In this document: positions 9,238 through 17,100 of the stretch, in pieces
Layout of the letters: the number at the start of each line of letters is the position of its first letter
How positions within the stretch are numbered: the stretch's first letter is position 1
From: a candidate division WOR-1 bacterium RIFOXYB2_FULL_37_13
GTDB taxonomy: Bacteria; Margulisbacteria; WOR-1; XYC2-FULL-46-14; XYC2-FULL-37-10
DNA length: 64,000 bases
Assembly: GCA_001771535.1 (NCBI GenBank)
Contig: MEUB01000017.1
Coordinates: 1-64,000, forward strand
Direction: 5' to 3'
Translations under genes and position numbers: made by a program
Notes under the pieces: generated by a model
Database searches by the model: none
Seen by the model: the letters and a program-made list of their open reading frames with translations, nothing else
Told to the model about the DNA's origin: nothing

Positions 9238-10152
9238 TTATTTTTTTGACTTCAACTCTTCTTCCAATATTTTTATCTTTTGTTCCGTGTATGCGTCTAA
9301 CCCTTTCATATCTTTTAACTGATGCAAAAACCTGATGGCCTTTTCCCCTTTCAGCATTTCTGCAAGAGAAAGGGCTGCCCTTGAATAAAGATCCTGATAG
9401 GGAGGACAATCCTTGACAATCGCATGCAGCAAATGTTGGGCCTTGTTTAAGTCTTGCCCTCTTCCTCTGCGCCTGATTAATAATGCTTTTATAAGCATTG
9501 CTTTTGTAGTGAAATAATCATCAGGCCTAGTTTTTAATGTCCGTTCCGCTTTTTCGCAAAGGATTACGGCTTCTGCGATTCTCTTTGGAAAGTGATATAA
9601 AATCAATTCTGCTTTTCCAATATGAGCCCTTGCTCTAAAATACCAGTTTGCATTCCGTTCTTTTATAAGTTTTTCATGAAGAGCCATGGCCTTTGCGTGA
9701 TCTTTCTCTTTTTTATTGTCACGAACCAGCCGTAAGTCGGCTTCAATTATATAAGTTTTGGCCATAAAAAAATCAGAAAGATCAGCCTGTAAGTTTTTTC
9801 TTGAAACTCTACATAATTCCAACGCAATCGGGATCTCTTCAGGCCTGATTCCAGGGGTCATAAGTTCTGCTTTGCCGACTTGAACGCGCGCCCTAAGATA
9901 TGGAGATCCGTATGTTTTTAATATTTCATCATAAATTATTCCGGCTCGCTCATAATCTCCGGGGCAGCCTCTGCCGACAAACGAATCTGCCAGGCGAAAT
10001 TTTATCTCACCGATATCAGCTCTGGCAGGATATTGCTTTATTAGTTTTGTATCGCTTTCTATAAGCTTGTTTAATTGGGATCTTTGCGATGGAGCGGGAA
10101 AATCATCTTCCATTTTTAGTGAAAAAGCGGTAATTGGGGATATTATATTCAT
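9238..10152 (-). CDS. TPR/Sel1-like repeat protein of unknown role
   Basis: A 304-aa soluble protein built from helical hairpin repeats (for example YERAGIIYDEILKTYGSPYLRARVQVGKAE and later similar units), consistent with a TPR scaffold. No catalytic motif or signal peptide is seen. I start it at 10152 because AAGGAG lies 6 nt upstream. The longer reading to 10209 adds an unlikely leader that overlaps the rnc promoter region. It is divergent from rnc and lies just upstream of leuC on the same strand, with 28 bp between them. Function unknown; a protein-protein interaction role is inferred from the repeats. Confidence 0.7.
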   Translation of the reverse strand: MNIISPITAFSLKMEDDFPAPSQRSQLNKLIESDTKLIKQYPARADIGEIKFRLADSFVGRGCPGDYERAGIIYDEILKTYGSPYLRARVQVGKAELMTPGIRPEEIPIALELCRVSRKNLQADLSDFFMAKTYIIEADLRLVRDNKKEKDHAKAMALHEKLIKERNANWYFRARAHIGKAELILYHFPKRIAEAVILCEKAERTLKTRPDDYFTTKAMLIKALLIRRRGRGQDLNKAQHLLHAIVKDCPPYQDLYSRAALSLAEMLKGEKAIRFLHQLKDMKGLDAYTEQKIKILEEELKSKK

Positions 10153-10173
10153 TTTTGCTCCTTGGTGCCTTTC

Positions 10174-10204
10174 TCTTGATTTTTCGATAAAGTTAACGTA
10201 TAAT
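10174..10204 (+). promoter_or_regulatory. Candidate rnc promoter
   Basis: TTGATT (10174-10179) is followed by the AT-rich TATATAAT (10197-10204). Depending on the register, the spacer is 17 bp (TATATA) or 19 bp (TATAAT). The ATG of rnc at 10214 comes 9 nt after the later register, and no Shine-Dalgarno site lies between. Confidence 0.4.
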
Positions 10205-10213
10205 AACATATTA

Positions 10214-10969
10214 ATGCAGCGCGATAAAGAGCTATCTGACCTTGAAAGAAAACTTCGGATCTTTTTTCTTAATAAACAACTGTTAAACCAATCACTGACA
10301 CATTCTTCTTATGCCAACGAATCTGAGGTTCCAGACAATGAGCGTTTGGAGTTTTTAGGCGATGCCGTTATTAAGCTGGCAGTGTCTGAATATATTTATA
10401 ATCGTTTTCCTGCCAGACCGGAAGGTGATTTAACTAAAATCAGAGCTGATGTCATTTCCGATGAGACTTTGGCCCGAGTTGCGACGCGAGTTAGGCTTGG
10501 CGAATATCTTCTTCTTTCTGAAAACGAGAAAAAAACAGGCGGAGATAAAAGAAGATCAAATGTCGCAAACGCTTTTGAATCTTTAGTCGGGGCTATTTAT
10601 CTTGACGCGGGGTTGGGAAAAGTACGCGATTTCCTTATCGATTTCTTGAGAGGCGAAATAGAAAAAGTCAGCAGGGAAGGATATATAAAAGATTACAAAT
10701 CAGCCTTGCAGGAATTTGTCCAAAAAAAGAAATGGCCTTTACCTCAATATAAAGTTTTAAACGAAACCGGGCCTAAACATGAAAAACAATTTGTTATAGG
10801 TGTTAGGATTAAAGGGAGTATCATGGGGCAGGGGGAAGGGATGAACAAAAAAGACGCAGAACAAAAAGCGGCTGAAAAAGCGTTAAACCAGTTAAATTCG
10901 ATGGAAAAGAAAAAGGTCAGCCCTATTAAAGGAATTTTCCATAAGGTTAAAAAATCTATATGGGTATAG
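10214..10969 (+). CDS. rnc: Ribonuclease III
   Basis: A 251-aa double-stranded RNA endonuclease for rRNA and mRNA processing. The RNase III signature NERLEFLGDAVIKLAVSEY lies near residue 45 and supplies the metal-binding acidic residues. A second acidic patch, FESLVGAIYLDAG, lies near residue 122. The C-terminal 70 residues form the double-stranded RNA-binding domain (KSALQEFVQ... MNKKDAEQKAAEKAL). A longer in-frame reading to 10067 would run through the promoter and the divergent gene, so I reject it. The end overlaps pyrC by 10 bp. Confidence 0.95.
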   Translation: MQRDKELSDLERKLRIFFLNKQLLNQSLTHSSYANESEVPDNERLEFLGDAVIKLAVSEYIYNRFPARPEGDLTKIRADVISDETLARVATRVRLGEYLLLSENEKKTGGDKRRSNVANAFESLVGAIYLDAGLGKVRDFLIDFLRGEIEKVSREGYIKDYKSALQEFVQKKKWPLPQYKVLNETGPKHEKQFVIGVRIKGSIMGQGEGMNKKDAEQKAAEKALNQLNSMEKKKVSPIKGIFHKVKKSIWV

Positions 10970-12249
10970 TGATTCGCGGCGGAAAAATTTTAGAGGGGTC
11001 TTCTCAAAAAGAAATAAAAAAAGATATTTTCATTCAAGAAGGCATAATAAAATCCATCGCTGAAAATATAGCTCTACCTAAAAATGTCCAAGTAATAGAA
11101 GCAGAAAATTTAATCGTTATTCCTGGGCTTGTTGATATGCATTGTCATTTGCGTGATCCTGGAGATCCGGAAGAAGAGACGATAGCTTCAGGGACAATGT
11201 CTGCCGCAAAGGGAGGCTTTACTTCAATTGCCTGCATGGCAAATACAACTCCTCCAATTGATAGCCCCGCGGCTGTCAGATATGTTGTTTCAAAAGCAAA
11301 ACAAGAAGGGATTGTAAATGTTTTTCCTATTGCAGCTGCAACTCTGGGATTAAAAGGAACTCATCTTGTTGAGATGGAACGCATGATAGAGGAAGGGGCT
11401 GTCGCTTTTTCAGATGATGGAAATCCTATTTCTGATCCAAGGATACTGCGCTTGCTTTTAGAATATGCTAGGCCTTTTGGAGTAAAAATTATATCTCATC
11501 CTGAAGTTCTTGCGATGTCAAAAAATGGCCAGATGAACGAAGGGGTTCTCTCTACCATGTTGGGGCTTGAAGGTATTTCTTCCCAAGCTGAAGAGCTGAT
11601 GGTTGAAAGAGATATTTTATTGGCTGCCAAGTTTGGGGCTATCCATATTACTCATGTTTCAACTGCCCAATCTGTTATTATGATAAGAGAAGCAAAAAGT
11701 AAGGGGATTCCTGTTACATGTGATACCTGTCCGCATTATTTTTCGCTTTCGGAAAAAAATGTTGACGGATTTAATACGTTTGCAAAAGTAAATCCTCCTC
11801 TTAGAACCGAAGAAGACGTAAAAGAAATAATTAAAGGGCTTAAAGATGGGACAATAGACGCGATTGCAACAGACCACGCGCCTCATAGAGAAGAGAAGAA
11901 AAAGGTTGAGTTTGGCCTTGCTGCCAAAGGAATGGTTGGGTTTGAAACGGCATTACCTCTTGCTTTGACTTTTTTATCAAAGGAAATCCCGCTCGCAAAA
12001 ATAATTAAAATGATGACAATTAATCCGGCAAAAATTCTTGGGATACCAAAAGGAGAGCTTAAGGAAGGAGCTGCTGCTGATCTTGCCATTATTGATCCCA
12101 ATGCCAAACATAAAATTGACATTAAGCAATTTGCATCGAAGTCCAAAAATTCTCCGTTTGATGGAATGGAGGTTCAAGGGGAAATTGTTTATACAATCGT
12201 CGAAGGGAAAGTAGTTGTAAAAGAAGGAAGGCTTGTCCCCCTTAAATAA
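10960..12249 (+). CDS. pyrC: Dihydroorotase (class I)
   Basis: A 429-aa zinc amidohydrolase that closes carbamoyl-aspartate to dihydroorotate in pyrimidine synthesis. Metal ligands are in DMHCHLRDPGDPEEE, IISHPEV, IHITHVS and ATDHAPH; the substrate-contact SDDGNPI is present. Length and motifs match the active class I type (bacillus PyrC-like) rather than the inactive PyrX. It overlaps rnc by 10 bp, so it is probably co-transcribed with it. No other pyrimidine gene is nearby. Confidence 0.95.
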   Translation: MGIVIRGGKILEGSSQKEIKKDIFIQEGIIKSIAENIALPKNVQVIEAENLIVIPGLVDMHCHLRDPGDPEEETIASGTMSAAKGGFTSIACMANTTPPIDSPAAVRYVVSKAKQEGIVNVFPIAAATLGLKGTHLVEMERMIEEGAVAFSDDGNPISDPRILRLLLEYARPFGVKIISHPEVLAMSKNGQMNEGVLSTMLGLEGISSQAEELMVERDILLAAKFGAIHITHVSTAQSVIMIREAKSKGIPVTCDTCPHYFSLSEKNVDGFNTFAKVNPPLRTEEDVKEIIKGLKDGTIDAIATDHAPHREEKKKVEFGLAAKGMVGFETALPLALTFLSKEIPLAKIIKMMTINPAKILGIPKGELKEGAAADLAIIDPNAKHKIDIKQFASKSKNSPFDGMEVQGEIVYTIVEGKVVVKEGRLVPLK

Positions 12250-12306
12250 TTGACCAGGTTTCTGCCTGTTGCTGTCTAACTTTCGTCACTTTATCGGGTT
12301 TTCTCT

Positions 12307-12322
12307 TGGCATGAAAATTGCT
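12307..12322 (+). promoter_or_regulatory. Sigma-54-type -24/-12 promoter
   Basis: TGGCATGAAAATTGCT matches the RpoN consensus TGGCAYGRNNNTTGCW at every fixed position, with the GG and GC dinucleotides correctly spaced. The predicted start site is near 12333, 2 nt before the GTG of the ATPase gene. No sigma-70-like promoter is obvious in this 85-bp gap. The activator protein and its upstream site are not identified. Confidence 0.6.
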
Positions 12323-12334
12323 TGTTAACATTAT

Positions 12335-13303
12335 GTGAGAGAAAAAATTGACGAAATCATATCAACTGCTATAAGTAAAAATTCATCAGATATTCATATT
12401 GAGCCGCGTGAAGAATTTGTAAAAATTCGCTATAGGATAGACGGGATTCTTTTTGATCAAGACACAATACCTAAAAAATTTCAATCCGCGTTAATTTCAA
12501 GCATTAAAATAATGGTCAATCTTGATATAGCTGAAAGTCGTATGCCTCAAGATGGAAAGCATAAAATAAAATCAGGGAAAAAGGCTTATGACCTTAGGGT
12601 TTCTACTTTGCCAACGATTTATGGAGAGAAAATAGTTGTCAGGATATTGGAGAGAGACAAAATTCAGCTTACTCTTTCTGACATCGGATTTAGGGATGAA
12701 TTATTAAGCTCGTATCGACAGATGATATCGAAGCGCAATGGAATGATATTGATTACAGGCCCTACGGGATCAGGGAAGACCACAACTCTTTATGCCACCT
12801 TAAAAGAGTTAAACCATAAGGAAAACAACATAGTCACGATTGAGGACCCTGTCGAATACCAACTGCCGGGAATTAGCCAGACGCAGGTTAATTATAAAAT
12901 AGGGTTAACTTTTCCCAAAATTCTTCGGTCTGTTTTAAGGCAGGATCCGGATATTATTCTTGTAGGAGAAATTCGCGACCTTGAAACGGCTAAAATTGCC
13001 GTGCAAGCAGCCCTGACTGGCCATTTAATTTTAGGGACTTTGCATACAAGAGATGCTAAAGGAGCTTTTTCGAGACTTGTTGAGTTGGGAATAGATGAAT
13101 ATCTGGTAAAAGATGTTTTGCTTGGTGTTATCGCGCAAAGATTGGTAAGGGTTATACCGTTCGGCAGAATGCCTGTTTTTGAAATTATGGAAGGATATTC
13201 TCCTAATAAAGGGATGAGGACTTTAAAGGATGAAGCTTTGCGGCTTTTTGCGGAAGGACTGACAACAAAAGAAGAGATTGCAAAAATTATTGATATTAAC
13301 TAG
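12335..13303 (+). CDS. Reduced GspE/PilB-type secretion or pilus ATPase
   Basis: A 322-aa hexameric motor ATPase of type II secretion/type IV pilus systems. It starts directly in the N2 subdomain (SSDIHIEPREEFVKIRYRIDG), so the usual N1 domain of about 150 residues is absent. Walker A is GPTGSGKTTTLYATL, the Asp box is VTIEDPVEYQL, Walker B is DPDIILVGEIRD and the His box is GHLILGTLHTRDA. The four-cysteine zinc subdomain of GspE/PilB is missing; the chain passes straight from QRLVRVIPFG to RMPVFEIME. The start is GTG, behind a sigma-54-type promoter. No pilin or secretin gene lies nearby. Confidence 0.85.
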   Translation: MREKIDEIISTAISKNSSDIHIEPREEFVKIRYRIDGILFDQDTIPKKFQSALISSIKIMVNLDIAESRMPQDGKHKIKSGKKAYDLRVSTLPTIYGEKIVVRILERDKIQLTLSDIGFRDELLSSYRQMISKRNGMILITGPTGSGKTTTLYATLKELNHKENNIVTIEDPVEYQLPGISQTQVNYKIGLTFPKILRSVLRQDPDIILVGEIRDLETAKIAVQAALTGHLILGTLHTRDAKGAFSRLVELGIDEYLVKDVLLGVIAQRLVRVIPFGRMPVFEIMEGYSPNKGMRTLKDEALRLFAEGLTTKEEIAKIIDIN

Positions 13304-13583
13304 TCTCTTCTTCGGATGGGGGAATTGCCGTGTCGGTATCTTTTCTAGGGCAAAAAACAGACATAAGGTCTTTTGCTCTTTTTATGATTTCATCAAACAG
13401 CCTTGGGATAGCTGTTTCCATTGTAATTGCTTTGCATCTGTGACATTTGACACAAATTTTAAATTGAATTTGGTAGGGTTTGCATATTTTGTCTTTGTAA
13501 AAGATACATTTTACGAGTTCATTGCTGATATTGAGTTTTTTGTATTTTTCTTTTATTCTCATAGAAGCAATTTCTTCTATCAT
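13296..13583 (-). CDS. Small cysteine-rich protein, hypothetical
   Basis: A 95-aa protein with cysteines arranged C-x7-C-x9-C-x2-C-x2-C and a further one near the C-terminus (FKICVKCHRCKAI, VFCPRKD), suggesting a small metal-binding fold. I do not recognise a family. The ATG at 13583 follows a minus-strand TATAAT (13591-13596) by 7 nt; the ATG at 13592 overlaps the -10 box and is less likely. The 3' end overlaps the ATPase gene by 8 bp on the opposite strand. A longer plus-strand reading across the same bases has no promoter or familiar content. Confidence 0.55.
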   Translation of the reverse strand: MIEEIASMRIKEKYKKLNISNELVKCIFYKDKICKPYQIQFKICVKCHRCKAITMETAIPRLFDEIIKRAKDLMSVFCPRKDTDTAIPPSEEETS

Positions 13584-13684
13584 GTGGGACATTATAACCT
13601 AAAGGGCTATTTTTTTACAGGACATTTTTTGTAATCGCCATTTTCGCTATTGCTTGGGTTTATGAAATAGTATAAAATCAGGAA

Positions 13685-13885
13685 ATGTTAGATAAAAAAG
13701 AATTTAAGGTTTTAGGGAATTTTTTTCTTGATAGTTCTAAATTAATATTTGCATCTCTAGTTATTGGAGTTTTTGTCCCTAGTGCTGCGGGAAAGGTGCC
13801 ATGGCTTACTTTTTTGCTTGGCATTGTAATGACAACATTATTTCTGGCGATAGCTGTAAAACTCTCAAAAAAAGGAGAACAATAA
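13685..13885 (+). CDS. Small two-helix membrane protein
   Basis: A 66-aa protein with a charged N-terminus (MLDKKEFK), two hydrophobic helices (about residues 18-35 and 40-59) and a basic tail. The family is not recognised with certainty; similar short proteins occur in many phyla without known function. A TAAAAT box (13673-13678) ends 6 nt before the ATG, so the transcript is probably leaderless. It heads a run of three tiny membrane proteins with good ribosome sites between them. Confidence 0.6.
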   Translation: MLDKKEFKVLGNFFLDSSKLIFASLVIGVFVPSAAGKVPWLTFLLGIVMTTLFLAIAVKLSKKGEQ

Positions 13886-13886
13886 A

Positions 13887-13967
13887 ATGGATCTTTTGAC
13901 TTTTTATTTATTTGCAGCAATCTTGGCTTTTATTATACTTTTATGGGTATTTTTAGCAAAAAGGTAG
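13887..13967 (+). CDS. 26-aa single-span membrane peptide
   Basis: AAAGGAG lies 8-9 nt before the ATG and the reading frame encodes one hydrophobic helix (about residues 6-22) ending in AKR. It starts 1 nt after the stop of the preceding 66-aa gene. Size and form are like KdpF or CydX, accessory peptides of membrane complexes, but no such complex is nearby. The spacing, ribosome site and tail charge argue that it is translated. Confidence 0.5.
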   Translation: MDLLTFYLFAAILAFIILLWVFLAKR

Positions 13968-13975
13968 GAAAAAAT

Positions 13976-14059
13976 ATGCAAGATTATGTTATATATATTT
14001 TTATATCTGTTTTTTTAATTATTGATTTTCTTCTGGTTTTCTCATTAAAAAATGGATAA
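13976..14059 (+). CDS. 27-aa single-span membrane peptide
   Basis: A second short reading frame, 8 bp after the first, with AGGA about 7 nt before its ATG. It encodes one hydrophobic stretch and a short polar end (SLKNG). Together with the two preceding genes it forms an operon-like set of membrane miniproteins. It ends about 45 bp before the conserved block upstream of the giant gene. Function unknown. Confidence 0.4.
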   Translation: MQDYVIYIFISVFLIIDFLLVFSLKNG

Positions 14060-14103
14060 ATCTTTCTAAACAAGAACCACCTCGCACTTATTAAGCCATA
14101 AAT

Positions 14104-14145
14104 CCGCAATTTCAACCTGTTTTTTTCGATATATATGTAGGAAAT
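14104..14145 (+). promoter_or_regulatory. 42-bp conserved block upstream of giant gene 1
   Basis: This block matches 30044-30085, upstream of the second giant gene, at 39 of 42 positions with no gaps. It ends in TGTAGGAAAT, a possible ribosome site 10-12 nt before the ATG at 14152. It starts CCGCAATTTCAACCTG and contains a T-run and an AT-rich ATATATG. Strong conservation outside coding sequence suggests a shared promoter, operator or 5' leader. Confidence 0.7.
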
Positions 14146-14151
14146 TAGCCT

Positions 14152-17100
14152 ATGACAATTAAATCGACAATGGAAATTCAAGGTGCTTCTAGAGTAGCTT
14201 TTTCTCCACGAAGCGCTATCAATCTACAATCCTTTCCTCTTTTGGGTAGGGTTCTTTCTTTTGCAAAAAATTGCGCCATGTATGGCTTCCCAGATTATGA
14301 CCGCCTATTTTCGGATCCATCTTTTTTCTCTACTGAAGTTGCAAAGACAAGTCATTTAAAAGAAGAAGCTATTGATCCACTACTCAGACAAGGTGCGGGT
14401 TTAAAGCAATGCATTAAAGAGCTTGGAACAAACAGCGTAGAAGAAATTAGAAGAGAAAAAATGGTCGGAAGGTTTGGGCGTGGCAGGTTTAAGGCTCTTG
14501 TTATTTTGATGGATAATATTGGCAGTTCACTTTATGAGGTCAGAAGCAAAGTGGCTAACAGTATTGGTAGTTTTGTCAGATTTTATGGAGAAAACAATAT
14601 TCCTGTTGAACTTGGGGAAGAAAAGAGCAATGAATTTGGATTTCAAAAAGGAACAAGGGTATCTCTTTCTGCTCCTTTAAGTGAGGATACTGTTTCAGAA
14701 ATGGTAGCAGATGTTCATCATGCTTTTAGATTTGTAAAAGATGTCAGCGTTAAAGTAAATAATCAACTTGTGAATGAGCCAGGAAAGTATCAAAGCTTGA
14801 GGAGTGAACAAGAAAAGCAGATCAAAGGAACCGTTGATATCGCAATAACAAGGGAGGGGTTTTTGGTCGCGGATGATGGGGGAGGGATGGATAGAAAAGA
14901 TTTGGTTGAGAGAATTTTAACTGTTGGGAATTCTTCTGGCAAGGTAAGTAATGGTTATAACGATGCGGTGCAGGCTCCTAATTTATATTATTCCACAGAT
15001 ATTGACTCTGAGAATCCAAGCAAACCCAAAAAAGGAAGAGTCAGCATTTTAATGTGTGGCATTGAAATGCAGGGGGTTGAAATAGAAGGAGTGAATATTA
15101 AGCGTTATTCTGGGTATGAGCTTGGGACGGGGTTTAAACTTGATTTATCAAAAGAGGAAGTAATAATCGGGCAGGAAGAAGCGACTCGTATTGCTGGAAT
15201 TGTTGTTGATATTTTAAAAATGGAAGGGAGTCGCAAATGGGCGATTTTAAACAGCTTAATGAAAGCCATAGATAAACTTCAATTTGAAAATGGGGAGAAA
15301 GAGATTTTAATAAGAACGATAAGCGCTGAAGCTAAAAATGTTTCTGCCGAGGAAAATAAAGGAGAGATCTTATTTGTTCCAAATGAAGAAGGGTTTACTG
15401 CTTTATCGACTGATAGAAAAAAACTTTATGTGGATTCTCGATTGATAAACGAATTTGTGATAGCAGATGCAAGCCTTACCGCTTGTCCCAAGGAAAGCTA
15501 TAGAAGCGATGAGGGTTGTACAGCATTTTGGGGAAGATTTGAAACATCTGTCGTAGCGGTTGAAGTTGGCAAAAATATAGTTGTAAACGAAGCTTATCGC
15601 GAGAATCTTCTTCTGCTTAATTTGAGATTTAATTTTCATGATGGGTATTTGGAGAAGAGGAGTGAGAGGCTCCGGTTTTTTATGCCGTGGGAGGGGGAGG
15701 CTTGTGCCACATCCGCAGGTTTGCCTGCGATGGAAACAGCGTTAGGACAAGAGAGAATGGGAGAAGTAAAGCAAGCGGAAAAAACTGAAAGATCAGCATT
15801 TGATACTTTTTTACATGGCATAGAAGATGCAAAAGATAGAATTGCGGCACGGCTTTATTTTGATGTGTCGGGGTATACCGAGGCAAGCAGAGATAAAATC
15901 TCTGTTGCCATTGCAAGAAGAAATGCTTTATTGCAAGCTACAGGAGAAAGGGTCCCGTTAAATAAAGCTTTGTTCGATTGTGAAAGCTTTTTATTTGAAC
16001 ATCAAAATTTTCAAACTTATATTTTCGGAAAAAGAATCCTTTTTTCTGTTACATGGGGGGGCAGAGAAAAAGATAAATTGTTTAAGATTTTGCATGGAAA
16101 GCCTGTGTTGCTTGGTGAATTTGAGAGATTAGAAGAAGTATTTGTATTTGGGGAGGATGTAGTTGCTTTTTGTTCAACAGGAAAACAGCCTGACTCTCCA
16201 CTAGCTCTTCATGTAAAAAAAAGGAGTAGCCAATTCGTAAAAAGCTCGCTTGAATTTAATCATGACGTCGAAATTTATTGTAGCAAAAGAAAAATGTTTG
16301 TATTGGAGGGTAGATATAGCCATGGAAGTAAAACAATCTTTTCTGTTGATGCGAGAACATATTCAGAAAAAAAAGCAATTGTTTCTTTTGATGAAATAAT
16401 ATCAAAAGATTTCTATGACGGGAGCTCTCTTATTGTTGTTAAAAGGGAGGGGAAAATTGAAATATGGGAAGTGGATAATTTAGGAAATATTGTGCAAATT
16501 CCAACAAAAAAACTAACCGTTCAAAACTACACATTGATTTATGCTTGTAGACGCAATGGAAAACTATATTCACTTGTTAAAAATAAAAAAAATCAACATT
16601 TTCTTTTAATTGATGGGAGCATAAAACGGCCTCTACCTGTTGATCTTTGTAATCGCGTTTTTTTTGATGATAAAGGCGTTTGTTACTTTCTTGGACATGA
16701 AAATGTGTCCAATGAACAAAAACTTTTTATGGTTTCTGAACACCAAACAGCAACAGCTATTCCTTTAGAGATAGGCTCTTTAAGCGAATTTAGTGTTGAA
16801 AAAGGATTAATTATAGTTAGTAGCGGTAGAGGAGATATTGCTTCGATTGATGGCAAATCAAAAAAAACAGAAATGATAACTTCTTATTCTCATTCGAGCA
16901 TAGAAAGCAGTAGATATTTTGCTTTCTTTAGTCGCAATCATGACATAGAAAGGAATTTACTTGTTACTTTTGATGATGATATTAACACAATTCCGTTGAT
17001 CTCACGCCACGAAGAAGAAGTAATTATATTCCGAAACCAAGCCAGCAGAGTAGCTCATTTTAGGTCTTTGCCTATAGAGGGATTATCTATACCACAAAAA

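Noticed and set aside
10067-10213. Extended N-terminus for rnc from 10067
   Set aside because: It would cross the divergent TPR gene start and the rnc promoter; the ATG at 10214 fits the RNase III family start.
13278-13634. 118-codon plus-strand frame opposite the cysteine-rich protein
   Set aside because: Starts inside the ATPase gene, is Phe-rich without motifs, and lacks a promoter, while the minus-strand frame has a -10 box 7 nt before its ATG.
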